Assembly: GCF_014645235.1 (NCBI RefSeq)
Contig: NZ_BMLM01000002.1
Coordinates: 248,001-312,000, forward strand
DNA from: Agrococcus terreus
GTDB lineage: Bacteria; Actinomycetota; Actinomycetes; Actinomycetales; Microbacteriaceae
Direction of reading: 5' to 3'
Length of the DNA: 64,000 nt
Shown: piece by piece, positions 28,568-36,174 of the stretch
How the letters are laid out: every line of letters begins with the position of its first letter
Position numbering within the stretch: position 1 is the first letter of the stretch
Notes under the pieces: generated by a model
The model's database searches: none
What the model saw: the letters and a program-made list of their open reading frames with translations, nothing else
Told to the model about the DNA's origin: nothing
Translations under genes and position numbers: made by a program

Positions 28568-29872
28568 TCAGGGAGCGGCGACGGGCTCCTCGGCTGGCCG
28601 GGTGGGCAGCTGCCGCATCCACGCGTAGGGGCTCAGCAGCAGCGGCAGCCCGCCGAGGATCGCGACGGCGGTGCCGACCCAGATGGCGGCGATCGTGCCG
28701 AACGCGGTGCCGAGCCAGCCGGCGAGCAGCGCGCCGATGGGCATGACGCCCCAGACGACGAAGCGGATGGAGGCGTTCATGCGGCCGAGGAGCGGCTTCG
28801 GGCAGATGCGCTGGCGGGCGGTGACCTGGATGACGTTGTAGACGAGGATGCCGAAGCCGAGCAGCACCTCGAAGACCACGAGCATCGGCACGGCGGCCGC
28901 CGGCCACAGCACCGAGAGCGGCAGCAGCGCGGCCGAGCCGCAGAACAGCAGCGTCGACAGGCTGAGGGCCGTGCCCTCGCCGATCCGGCGCGCGATGCGC
29001 ATCGCGAGCACGCTGCCCGCGAGGCCGCCGATGGCGCCGAGCGTCATGAGGAGGCCGTAGACCGACGGGTCGAGGCCGAGGATGCGCAGGATGAGGATGG
29101 GCGAGAGCGTCATCGCGATGCTCGCGCCGAGGTTCGTGAGCGCGGTCGTGCCGACGATCCGCACGAGGAAGTCGGTGCGGGCGACGAAGCGGAGCCCTTC
29201 CGCGATCTCGCGCACGAGGTGCTGGCGCTCGTGCTTCGGCTTCACCTGCTCGTCGTCGCGCACGAGCAGCAGGCTGATGGCGCTGAGCAGGAAGCCGACG
29301 GCGTTCGCCGCCAGCAGCAGCGGCGCCGAGACGACTCGCAGCAGGATGCCGGCGACGGCCGGCCCGCCGAGCCGCATCGTCTGCGCGGTCGCCTCGAGCG
29401 CGCCGTTGGCGGGGCCGACGTGCTCGTCGCGCACCAGCACCGGCACGAACGACTGGTAGCCGACGTCGAAGAACACCGTGGCGACGCCGACGACCGCGCC
29501 GATGACGAACAGGTGCCAGATCTCGAGCATGCCGGCGAGGAACAGCAGCGGCACGAGCGCGACCGCGACCACGCGCACGAGGTCGGCCACGATCATCACG
29601 TGGCGCTTGCGCATCCGGTCGAGCCACGCGCCGGCGGGCAGGCCGACGAGCAGGAACGCGGCCGTTTCGGCCGCGTGGAGGAAGCCCATCTGCGCGTCGG
29701 TCGCGTCGAGGACGGTGACCGCGACGATGGGCATGGCGATCGCCGCGAACTGCGCGCCGAGCTGGCTGAGGCCCTGCCCGAGCCAGAAGGCGGGGAAGCC
29801 GCGCTCGCGCCAGAGCCCGCGGTGGTCGAGGCGCGGATCCGCGGTGCCGACGGGCTCGTGCTGGACGGTCAT
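28568..29872 (-). CDS. MFS transporter (drug-efflux type)
   Basis: A permease of about 434 residues with twelve hydrophobic segments. FWLGQGLSQLGAQFAAIAMP and the GAWLDRMRKRHVMI loop are typical of the MFS_3/enterobactin-exporter-like group of actinobacterial exporters. The substrate is unknown. ATG 29872 is preferred over ATG 29908 because TACGCT lies 7 bases upstream of it. It is divergent from an ArsR-like regulator with a palindrome in between, so it is probably repressed by that regulator. Confidence 0.88.
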   Translation of the reverse strand: MTVQHEPVGTADPRLDHRGLWRERGFPAFWLGQGLSQLGAQFAAIAMPIVAVTVLDATDAQMGFLHAAETAAFLLVGLPAGAWLDRMRKRHVMIVADLVRVVAVALVPLLFLAGMLEIWHLFVIGAVVGVATVFFDVGYQSFVPVLVRDEHVGPANGALEATAQTMRLGGPAVAGILLRVVSAPLLLAANAVGFLLSAISLLLVRDDEQVKPKHERQHLVREIAEGLRFVARTDFLVRIVGTTALTNLGASIAMTLSPILILRILGLDPSVYGLLMTLGAIGGLAGSVLAMRIARRIGEGTALSLSTLLFCGSAALLPLSVLWPAAAVPMLVVFEVLLGFGILVYNVIQVTARQRICPKPLLGRMNASIRFVVWGVMPIGALLAGWLGTAFGTIAAIWVGTAVAILGGLPLLLSPYAWMRQLPTRPAEEPVAAP

Positions 29873-29879
29873 GCGGCAG

Positions 29880-29910
29880 AGCGTAGCACTGCGATTGGTT
29901 TCTCCCAATC
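29880..29910 (-). promoter_or_regulatory. MFS promoter with palindromic operator candidate
   Basis: TACGCT (-10, minus strand, 29880-29885) is followed upstream by GATTGGTTTCTCCCAATC (29893-29910), a palindrome with 6-bp arms placed between the expected -35 and -10. A bound regulator would block the MFS promoter. Confidence 0.5.
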
Positions 29911-29939
29911 ACTCAGTTCCCGCGTCCCCTCCCGGCCGG

Positions 29940-29945
29940 TAGCGT
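29940..29945 (+). promoter_or_regulatory. -10 box, ArsR-like regulator gene
   Basis: TAGCGT exactly 6 bases before the ATG at 29952; leaderless type. Confidence 0.55.
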
Positions 29946-29951
29946 GGGGCC

Positions 29952-30479
29952 ATGACGGATGCGGCGCAGCCTGGCGCGACGGAGCTCACCGCCAAGGCGC
30001 GGGCGCTCGCCTCGCCGCTGCGCTGGCGCATCCTGCGCCTGTGCCTGCACGAGCCGCGCACGAACAAGGAGCTCGCCGAGGCGCTCGGCATGAACCCCGG
30101 CTCGATGCACCACCACGTGCAGTCGCTCGTCGACGTCGGCTTCCTCGTCGCCGAGGAGCCGCGCACCGGCGCGCGCGGCGCGAAGGAGATCCCCTACCGG
30201 GCGCCGGGCCTCACGTGGCACGGCTCGGAGGCGCCGCTCGTCGGGCCCGTGCTCGTCGAGACGTTCCTGCAGGAGATCCAGGGCGTGCATCCCGCCGACC
30301 TCGAGGTGAGCCGGCTCGGCGTGCGTCTCGCCCCGGAGGACCACGAGGAGTACGAGCGCCGCGTGGGCGAGCTGCTCGAGTGGCTGCGCTCGCGCGACAC
30401 CCCGGGCGGCGACGCGTGGTCGGTCATGCTCGCGATGCACCCCGACGTGCAGCAGCCGCGCCGCGACGCGGAGGGCTGA
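29952..30479 (+). CDS. ArsR-family winged-helix transcriptional regulator
   Basis: A 175-residue regulator. The winged-helix domain spans about 12-85 (ASPLRWRILRLCLHEPRTNK, ELAEALGMNPGSMHHHVQSL, VDVGFLVAEEP). The C-terminal half is acidic and probably helical, for dimerisation or ligand binding. No metal-binding Cys pair of classical ArsR sensors is visible, so an organic ligand is likelier than a metal. It is divergent from the MFS gene and probably controls it through the 29893-29910 palindrome. Confidence 0.85.
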   Translation: MTDAAQPGATELTAKARALASPLRWRILRLCLHEPRTNKELAEALGMNPGSMHHHVQSLVDVGFLVAEEPRTGARGAKEIPYRAPGLTWHGSEAPLVGPVLVETFLQEIQGVHPADLEVSRLGVRLAPEDHEEYERRVGELLEWLRSRDTPGGDAWSVMLAMHPDVQQPRRDAEG

Positions 30480-30491
30480 GCCTCAGCCCTC
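30471..30491. terminator. Hairpin shared by two convergent stop codons
   Basis: GAGGGCTGA (30471-30479) and TCAGCCCTC (30483-30491) form a 9-bp stem with a 3-base centre. Both stops, of the regulator and of the ABC-F gene, lie inside the stem. Confidence 0.55.
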
Positions 30492-32276
30492 GAGCGCCTC
30501 GTGCGCGGCGAGCCACTGCTCCTCGAGCTCGGCCAACCGCTCGTCGGCCGCCGCCAGCTCGCCCTGCAGCGCCGAGAGCGCCGCGAAGTCGCCGTGGTCG
30601 GCGGTCTCGAATCGTGCGACGACCTTCGCGCGCTCGTCGGTCGCCCTCGCGAGCCGGCGGTCGAGGCTCGCGGCCTCCTTCTCGAGCGCGCGGCGCTCGG
30701 CGCCGCTGAGGCCCGGCGCGGCCTGCGCGGCGGGCGCCGCATCCTGCGGCTGCGTCGCGCGGGCACCGACCGACGCCTCCCCCGACATCGCGAGGTACGC
30801 GTCCACGCCGCCGGGCACGTGCCGCAGCCCGCCGTCGACCACCGCGTACTGCACGTCGGTGACGCGCTCGATGAGGTAGCGGTCGTGGCTGACGACGATG
30901 AGGCAGCCCGCCCACGAGTCGAGCACGTCCTCCATCGCGGCGAGCATGTCGGTGTCGAGGTCGTTCGTCGGCTCGTCGAGGATGAGCACGTTGGGCTCGT
31001 CGAGCAGGATGAGCAGCAGCTGCAGGCGCCGGCGCTGGCCGCCCGAGAGGTCCTTCACGAGCGTCGACAGCTCGCCCGAGCGGAAGCCGAGCCGCTCGAG
31101 CAGCTGGCCGGGGCTCAGCTCCTTGCCGCCCGCCTGGTAGCTCGTGCGCAGCCGGCCGACGACGGTGCGGACCGGGTCGTCCTCGTGCTCGGCGAGCTCG
31201 GCGAGCTCCTGCGTGAGCTCGGCAATCCGCACGGTCGTGCCGGTCTTCACGCGGCCCGACGTGGGCTGCAGGCGACCCGCGACGAGCGCGAGCAGCGTCG
31301 ACTTGCCTGCGCCGTTGCGGCCGAGGATGCCGGCGCGCTCGCCCGGCGCGATGCGCCAGGTGACGTCGTCGAGGATCCGGTGGCCGCCCAGCTCGACGCC
31401 CGCGTCGAGGAGGTCGACGACGTCCTTGCCGAGGCGGGTCGCGGCGAGCTGCGCGAGCTGGATGGGGTCGCGCACGGGCGGCTCGTCCTCGATGAGCTGC
31501 GTGGCCGCCTCGATGCGGAACTTCGGCTTCGAGGTGCGCGCGGGCGCGCCGCGGCGGAGCCACGCGAGCTCCTTCTTCATGAGGTTCTGGCGCTTCGCCT
31601 CGCTCGCCGCGGCCATCCGGTCGCGCTCGACGCGCTGCAGGATGTATGCCGCGTAGCCGCCCTCGAAGGGCTCGACGATGCGGTCGTGGACCTCCCACGT
31701 GCCCGTGCACACCGCATCGAGGAACCAGCGGTCGTGCGTGACGGCGACGAACGCTCCGCGGCCGGTCGCGTAGCGGGCGTTCAGGTGGTCGGCGAGCCAG
31801 GCGATGCCCTGCACGTCGAGATGGTTCGTGGGCTCGTCGAGGAACAGCACGTCCCAGTCGCCCGCGAGCAGCTGCGCGAGCGCGACGCGGCGGCGCTGGC
31901 CGCCCGAGAGGTCGCCGACGCGGCCATCCCACGGCAGGTCGCCGACGAGGCCGGCGATGACGTCGCGGATGCGCGCGTCGCCCGCCCAGTCGTGCTCGTC
32001 GCGATCGCCGACGACGGCCTCGCCGATCGTCGCGTCGCCGTCGAGGGTGTCGCGCTGGTCGAGCACGCCCACGCGGATGCCGCCGCGGCGCGTGACGCGG
32101 CCGCTCGTCGGCTCGAGCGTGCCCGCGAGGATGCGGAGCAGCGTCGACTTGCCGTCGCCGTTGCGGCCGACGATGCCGATGCGGTCGCCGTCCTCGAGGC
32201 CGAGGGAGATGGAGTCGAAGACGGTGCGGGTCGGGAATGCGAGCCCGACCTTCTCGGCGCCCAGGAGATGTGCCAT
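30483..32276 (-). CDS. ABC-F family ATPase (Uup/EttA-like)
   Basis: About 597 residues with two ABC domains and no membrane segment. Walker A is GRNGDGKST (37-45) and, in the second domain, GRNGAGKST. Both halves have LSGGQRRR and a Walker B (VLFLDEPTNHLD and VLILDEPTNDLD). A coiled coil rich in Ala, Glu and Arg forms the C-terminus, as in Uup. ABC-F proteins bind the ribosomal E site and rescue or tune translation; some give antibiotic resistance. Housekeeping or resistance cannot be told apart here. ATG 32276 has GGAGGGGAC just upstream; an ATG 105 bases earlier starts in low-complexity sequence. Confidence 0.93.
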   Translation of the reverse strand: MAHLLGAEKVGLAFPTRTVFDSISLGLEDGDRIGIVGRNGDGKSTLLRILAGTLEPTSGRVTRRGGIRVGVLDQRDTLDGDATIGEAVVGDRDEHDWAGDARIRDVIAGLVGDLPWDGRVGDLSGGQRRRVALAQLLAGDWDVLFLDEPTNHLDVQGIAWLADHLNARYATGRGAFVAVTHDRWFLDAVCTGTWEVHDRIVEPFEGGYAAYILQRVERDRMAAASEAKRQNLMKKELAWLRRGAPARTSKPKFRIEAATQLIEDEPPVRDPIQLAQLAATRLGKDVVDLLDAGVELGGHRILDDVTWRIAPGERAGILGRNGAGKSTLLALVAGRLQPTSGRVKTGTTVRIAELTQELAELAEHEDDPVRTVVGRLRTSYQAGGKELSPGQLLERLGFRSGELSTLVKDLSGGQRRRLQLLLILLDEPNVLILDEPTNDLDTDMLAAMEDVLDSWAGCLIVVSHDRYLIERVTDVQYAVVDGGLRHVPGGVDAYLAMSGEASVGARATQPQDAAPAAQAAPGLSGAERRALEKEAASLDRRLARATDERAKVVARFETADHGDFAALSALQGELAAADERLAELEEQWLAAHEALEG

Positions 32277-32391
32277 GTCCCCTCCATCCTCCCATCCGCC
32301 GCGCGCCGCCTCCGCCGCGGCCGCAACTGCTGCCCTGGCGCGCCCCGAGCGGCGGCGCCCGGCGATCGGCGGTCGTCGCATGCGGCCGATG

Positions 32392-32493
32392 GGTCACTGC
32401 TTGCGATCACTGGTCACGTCCTGCGGGGAGTGGTCGCTTCCAGCAGCCGATCCTGACCACTCGATGCAAGGAGTGACCACTCGGGCGCAGGAC
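32392..32493. repeat. Nested inverted-repeat element
   Basis: The 25-base segments 32392-32416 and 32454-32478 are inverted copies sharing the GGTCACTnCTTGC and TGGTCA blocks. A second inverted pair (32418-32435 with 32475-32493, sharing GTCCTGCG and GAGTGGTC) overlaps it. The element lies between the ABC-F gene start and the ispE stop and has no coding potential. Confidence 0.7.
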
Positions 32494-32561
32494 ATGGCCG
32501 CTCGCGAGGGGGCGAAGCGGAAGGAGGCGAGCCGCGGAGCGGGGCGAGGCGGGCGCGCGAC

Positions 32562-33485
32562 TCAGTCGACGAGGCGGGCGCCGCCGACGGGGCCCGTGAC
32601 CTTCACCGCGTGGAGCTGCGCGGTCGACAGCGAGATCTGCAGCTCGATCGCCGACTCGAGGTCGTCGCAGAGGAACGCGACCGTGGGGCCGGATCCGGAG
32701 ACGATGCCCGCGAGGGCGCCGGAGCGCTCCCCCAGCTCGAGCGTGCCCGACAGGCGCGGCATCAGGCGGAGGGCCGGCGCCTGCAGGTCGTTCTGCAGCG
32801 CGTCGGCGAGCATCGACGCGTCGCCGGCGCGCAGCGCCTGCAGCACGCGCGCCTCGACGGTCGGCACGTCGTGCGCCGGCGCGATGTCGGCGGCGTGCAC
32901 GGCGCGGTGCTCGTCGAGCGCGCGGTAGACGTCGGGCGTCGAGAGGCCGCCGTCGGCGTAGGCGAGCACCCAGTGGAACTGCCCCTTCGCGAGCGCCGGG
33001 CTCAGCCGGTCGCCGCGGCCGGTGCCCACGGCGGTGCCGCCCGCGAGCGCGAAGGGCACGTCGGCGCCCAGCTCCGCGGCGATCTCGTGGAGCGCCTCGC
33101 GGCCGAGGTGCAGCCCCCACAGCTCGTCGCACGCCACGAGCGTCGCGGCCGCGTCGGCGCTGCCGCCGCCCATGCCGCCGGCGATCGGCACGTGCTTCTC
33201 GATCGAGAGCGAGACGCCCGAGCTGATCCGGCCGCGGCGCGCGAGCGCCATCGCGGCGCGGATGGCGAGGTTGTCGGCGCCGGTCGAGAGGCCCTCGTGG
33301 GCGATCGGGCCCGAGAAGCGCACCGAGAAGTCGTCGGCGTGCGTGGCCTCCACGAACTCGTAGAGGCTGACCGCCTGGTAGGCGGTCGCGACGTCGTGGT
33401 AGCCGTCGTCCTGCAGGGCGCCCACGCCGAGGTACACGTTGATCTTGCCGGGCGCCTTGGCCCGCACCGTGCTCCTCTTCACCAC
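32562..33485 (-). CDS. ispE: 4-diphosphocytidyl-2-C-methyl-D-erythritol kinase
   Basis: A 307-residue GHMP kinase of the MEP isoprenoid pathway that phosphorylates [17 protein letters not shown] at the N-terminus, the ATP-binding [17 protein letters not shown] and [11 protein letters not shown] near the C-terminus are the family motifs. The GTG start is supported by TAGGGT ending 6 bases upstream. Usually it follows rsmA directly; here a DUF4287 gene and an oppositely oriented MmcQ gene lie between. Confidence 0.96.
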   Translation of the reverse strand: MVKRSTVRAKAPGKINVYLGVGALQDDGYHDVATAYQAVSLYEFVEATHADDFSVRFSGPIAHEGLSTGADNLAIRAAMALARRGRISSGVSLSIEKHVPIAGGMGGGSADAAATLVACDELWGLHLGREALHEIAAELGADVPFALAGGTAVGTGRGDRLSPALAKGQFHWVLAYADGGLSTPDVYRALDEHRAVHAADIAPAHDVPTVEARVLQALRAGDASMLADALQNDLQAPALRLMPRLSGTLELGERSGALAGIVSGSGPTVAFLCDDLESAIELQISLSTAQLHAVKVTGPVGGARLVD

Positions 33486-33491
33486 GGCTCG

Positions 33492-33497
33492 ACCCTA
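33492..33497 (-). promoter_or_regulatory. -10 box, ispE
   Basis: TAGGGT on the minus strand, 6 bases before the GTG start. Confidence 0.55.
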
Positions 33498-33571
33498 CTT
33501 GGATCGGGCATGCCCTCCTGCACAGCGGCTGGATGCGGCAGGCACCTCCGGACCGCGTGGGCGCGCGGGGC

Positions 33572-33577
33572 TAGCCT
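33572..33577 (+). promoter_or_regulatory. -10 box, MmcQ/YjbR gene
   Basis: TAGCCT, 6 bases before the GTG at 33584. Confidence 0.5.
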
Positions 33578-33583
33578 CGCCTC

Positions 33584-33973
33584 GTGGCGCACGGGATCAC
33601 CTTCGACCCGGCGGATCCGCTGCTCGCGCGGGTGCGCGCGATCGCGGTGGCGCTGCCCGGGGCGCAGGAGAAGATCTCGCACGGCCGGCCGGCGTGCTTC
33701 ACCCGCAAGGTCTTCGCGTTCTCCGCGGGCACGACGAGGGCGGAGCACGCCGAAGGCCTCCATCCGCACCGCCTGACCGTGCTGCTCGAGCCCGACGAGC
33801 GCCTGGCGATGCTCGAGGAGGGCGCGATCGAGCCCGCCTACCTCGGCCCCTACGGCTGGATCGCCGTCGACCTCGAGGGGGCCGACTGGAGCCTGGTGGC
33901 CGAGCTCATCGACGCCTCCTACCGCATGACCGCCACGAAGCGGCTCGTGGCCGAGCTCGACGCCCGCGGCTGA
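33584..33973 (+). CDS. MmcQ/YjbR family protein
   Basis: A 129-residue protein of the MmcQ/YjbR (CyaY-like double-wing) fold: IAVALPGAQEKISHGRPACF, the KVFAF strand, LTVLLEPDERLAML and AYLGPYGWIAVDLEGADW. The family is labelled DNA-binding by analogy but no function is proven. The GTG start is supported by the TAGCCT box 6 bases upstream. It is convergent with the DUF4287 gene. Confidence 0.85.
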   Translation: MAHGITFDPADPLLARVRAIAVALPGAQEKISHGRPACFTRKVFAFSAGTTRAEHAEGLHPHRLTVLLEPDERLAMLEEGAIEPAYLGPYGWIAVDLEGADWSLVAELIDASYRMTATKRLVAELDARG

Positions 33974-33995
33974 GCGCGTCGCCCGAGCGCGTCCC

Positions 33996-34526
33996 TCAGC
34001 CCGCGGCGGCGTCGAGGATCGCGGCGATCGCCTCGCGCGCGGGTTCCATCGCATCGGCGCTCGGCAGGCGCTCGATGGTGACGTTCACGGGGGTGCCCGA
34101 GCGGTTCGGCGGCTGCGCGGCGATCGCGAGCCGCGTGCCGTCGGCGAGCCGCCAGCGCACGACGGGCATCGACGCCGCGAGGTTCTCGCCGTGGGGCGCG
34201 CCGTGCCTCGCCTCGACCTCGGCGCGCACGCGGTCGAGCGCCTCGAGCCGGTCGCCGGGCATCGTGCGGGTGCGCGCCGCCGTGAAGGTGCCGTCGGCCT
34301 GCTGGCCCGGCAGCCGCCCCTGGTGCGCCTGCTCGAAGTCGACCGCGATGCCCTGCGCCCACCAGCCGTCGACGCCGTGCGCCTCCACGAGCCAGCGCGC
34401 GATCCGGGCGTGCGGCCAGGCCTGCGCACCGGCGTCGAGCAGCAGCGCCCGCCAGCCCTCGTGGTCCCGGCCGGTCGCGGCGCGCAGCGCCTCCGGCCCC
34501 ATGCTCCGCTCGATCGGCCGCGCCAT
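33996..34526 (-). CDS. DUF4287 domain protein
   Basis: A 176-residue soluble protein. The N-terminal part (ERSMGPEALRAATGRDHEGW, HARIARWLVEAHGVDGWWAQ) is the DUF4287 helical module. The rest (TRTMPGDRLEALD, VRWRLADGTRLAI, NVTIERLPSAD) has the strand pattern of an SRPBCC-like domain seen in relatives. The function of this family is not established. It follows rsmA by 15 bases on the same strand, so it is probably transcribed with it. Confidence 0.75.
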   Translation of the reverse strand: MARPIERSMGPEALRAATGRDHEGWRALLLDAGAQAWPHARIARWLVEAHGVDGWWAQGIAVDFEQAHQGRLPGQQADGTFTAARTRTMPGDRLEALDRVRAEVEARHGAPHGENLAASMPVVRWRLADGTRLAIAAQPPNRSGTPVNVTIERLPSADAMEPAREAIAAILDAAAG

Positions 34527-34541
34527 CGCCGGCTCCCCTCG

Positions 34542-35402
34542 TCAGTCGCGCAGCTGCTGCGCGATCCGGATGAAGTCGGCCAGGGCCAGCGCCTCGCCGC
34601 GCTCGGTGGGCGCGACGCCGGCGGCCTCGAGCGCCTCGGAGGCGGCGGCCGACGAGCCAAAGACGCCCGAGAGCGCCTGACGGAGCATCTTCCGTCGCTG
34701 CCCGAACGCGCCGTCGATCACGCGGAAGGTCGCGCGCCGCAGCACCTCGTCGCCGAGCGACGGGCCGCGCCGGAAGCCGACGAGCACCGAGTCGACGTTC
34801 GGCACCGGCCAGAAGATCTGCCGCGACACGTCGCCCTCGAGCGCCCACGGCCCCCACCAGGCGACCTTGGCGCTCGGCGAGCCGTACACCTTCGAGCCGG
34901 GCTTCGCGGCGAGCCGGTGGCCGACCTCGGCCTGCACCATGACGAGGGCGCGATCGACGCTCGGGAAGCGCTCGAGCAGGTGGATGAGCACGGGGACCGA
35001 CACGTTGTACGGGAGGTTCGCGACGATCGCGCGCGGCTCGTGCGGCAGCGACTCGATCGTCAGCGCGTCGTGGTGCACCACCTCGAGCCGCGCCTCCGGC
35101 TGCTTCGCCGACACCGTCTCGGGCAGCAGGCGCGCGAGCCGCTCGTCGATCTCGACCGCCGTCACGCGGCAGCCGGCCTCGGTGAGCCCGAGGGTGAGCG
35201 AGCCGAGGCCCGGCCCCACCTCGACCACGTCGAGCCCGGCGACGTCGGCCGTGCGGACGATCCGGCGCACGGTGTTGGCGTCGTGCACGAAGTTCTGCCC
35301 CCAGCGCTTCGTGGGCGTGAGGTCGAGGGATGCGGCGAGGCGGCGGATCTCGGCGGCCCCCAGGAGGGCATCGGCACCGCGGTCGGTCGGGGTCTCGCTC
35401 AC
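34542..35402 (-). CDS. rsmA: 16S rRNA (adenine1518/1519-N6)-dimethyltransferase
   Basis: A 286-residue SAM-dependent methyltransferase (KsgA) that dimethylates two adenosines at the 3' end of 16S rRNA. Motifs are QNFVHDANTVRRI, VVEVGPGLGSLTLGL (SAM site), ALTIESLP and the catalytic NLPYNVSVPVL. Loss of this enzyme gives kasugamycin resistance in other bacteria. The GTG start has TAGGCT ending exactly 6 bases upstream. Confidence 0.96.
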   Translation of the reverse strand: MSETPTDRGADALLGAAEIRRLAASLDLTPTKRWGQNFVHDANTVRRIVRTADVAGLDVVEVGPGLGSLTLGLTEAGCRVTAVEIDERLARLLPETVSAKQPEARLEVVHHDALTIESLPHEPRAIVANLPYNVSVPVLIHLLERFPSVDRALVMVQAEVGHRLAAKPGSKVYGSPSAKVAWWGPWALEGDVSRQIFWPVPNVDSVLVGFRRGPSLGDEVLRRATFRVIDGAFGQRRKMLRQALSGVFGSSAAASEALEAAGVAPTERGEALALADFIRIAQQLRD

Positions 35403-35408
35403 CCGGCC

Positions 35409-35414
35409 AGCCTA
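35409..35414 (-). promoter_or_regulatory. -10 box, rsmA
   Basis: TAGGCT on the minus strand, 6 bases before the GTG start; leaderless type. Confidence 0.55.
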
Positions 35415-35545
35415 CGCGGCGCGCGGGCGGCCGCCGCGGCGTCGCGAGCAGTTGCGCGCGGGCGGTGCGCGCGTGCAGAGCGCCCCCAGCACGGGCCGCC
35501 ACACTGGGAGCGCGCCACGGCGGCGCGGAACGGACGGAGGCTCCC

Positions 35546-36121
35546 ATGCGCACCTCGCACCTCGGCATCGCGGCGGTCGCCGCCCTCGCCCTGCTCGTCA
35601 CCGGCTGCGCGTCGGCGCAGCCCGGCAGCACCGGAGCGCCCACCACGACCGCCGATCCCGCCCCCTCCGAGTCGGCGCCCGCGACCCCGACCCCGACCCC
35701 GACCCCGACGCCGTCGCCGAGCGACAGCGACGACGACATGGACGACGACGCCACGCCCATCCCCGACGCGCAGATCGCCGCGCTCGACGTCATGGACGCG
35801 GTGAGCACCGACGGCGCCGCCGCGCTCTGGGCGGAGCCGGGCACGTCGCTCGCCGTGTTCATCGGCGGCTCCGGCTCGTCGAGGTGCGTGCCCGAGCCCG
35901 ACGGCGCGGAGGTCGAGGACGGCGCGATCGTGGTCGAGTTCACCGCGCCCGACCTGTCGGCGATCAGCTGCACCGCGGACTTCCGCGTCTACGGCTGGAC
36001 GTTCCCGATCGACGGCCCGGTCGACGCGAGCATGCCCGTCGACGTGCGCGTCGAGGGGCTGAGCCCCGACGCGAGCTCGGTCGTCGAGCTCTCGGTCGGG
36101 CCCGACGCGCTCCTCCCGTAG
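35546..36121 (+). CDS. Putative lipoprotein with Thr-Pro repeat linker
   Basis: A 191-residue exported protein: signal sequence, lipobox LVTGC (C21 region), a Thr/Pro/Ala linker with a run of TP repeats (coded by tandem ACCCCG units near 35684-35711), an Asp-rich patch, then a compact domain with two Cys. I recognise no family for the outer domain. It stands alone between the divergent rsmA and convergent manC genes. GGAGG precedes the ATG by 5 bases. Confidence 0.75.
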   Translation: MRTSHLGIAAVAALALLVTGCASAQPGSTGAPTTTADPAPSESAPATPTPTPTPTPSPSDSDDDMDDDATPIPDAQIAALDVMDAVSTDGAAALWAEPGTSLAVFIGGSGSSRCVPEPDGAEVEDGAIVVEFTAPDLSAISCTADFRVYGWTFPIDGPVDASMPVDVRVEGLSPDASSVVELSVGPDALLP

Positions 36122-36127
36122 CCGACG

Positions 36128-36170
36128 GCGCGCGACCGCGCGCGGTCGCGCGCGGTCGCGCGCGGACGCG
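36128..36170. repeat. Loop-less palindrome with tandem decamers
   Basis: GCGCGCGACCGCG (36128-36140) is followed directly by its inverse (36141-36153). The decamer CGCGGTCGCG occurs twice (36141-36160), then a CGCGGACGCG variant. It lies between convergent genes and probably serves as terminator for both. Confidence 0.6.
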
Positions 36171-36174
36171 CCGC

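Noticed and set aside
26270-30709. A 1479-codon open frame on the plus strand, antisense to mtrB, mtrA and the MFS gene
   Set aside because: Composition is Arg/Glu/His-rich low complexity with no domain, and the opposite strand holds well-known genes. Long antisense frames are expected at this GC content.
36128-36170. Possible CRISPR-like array from the decamer repeats
   Set aside because: Units are 10 bases with no spacers and no cas genes; it is a small tandem repeat.
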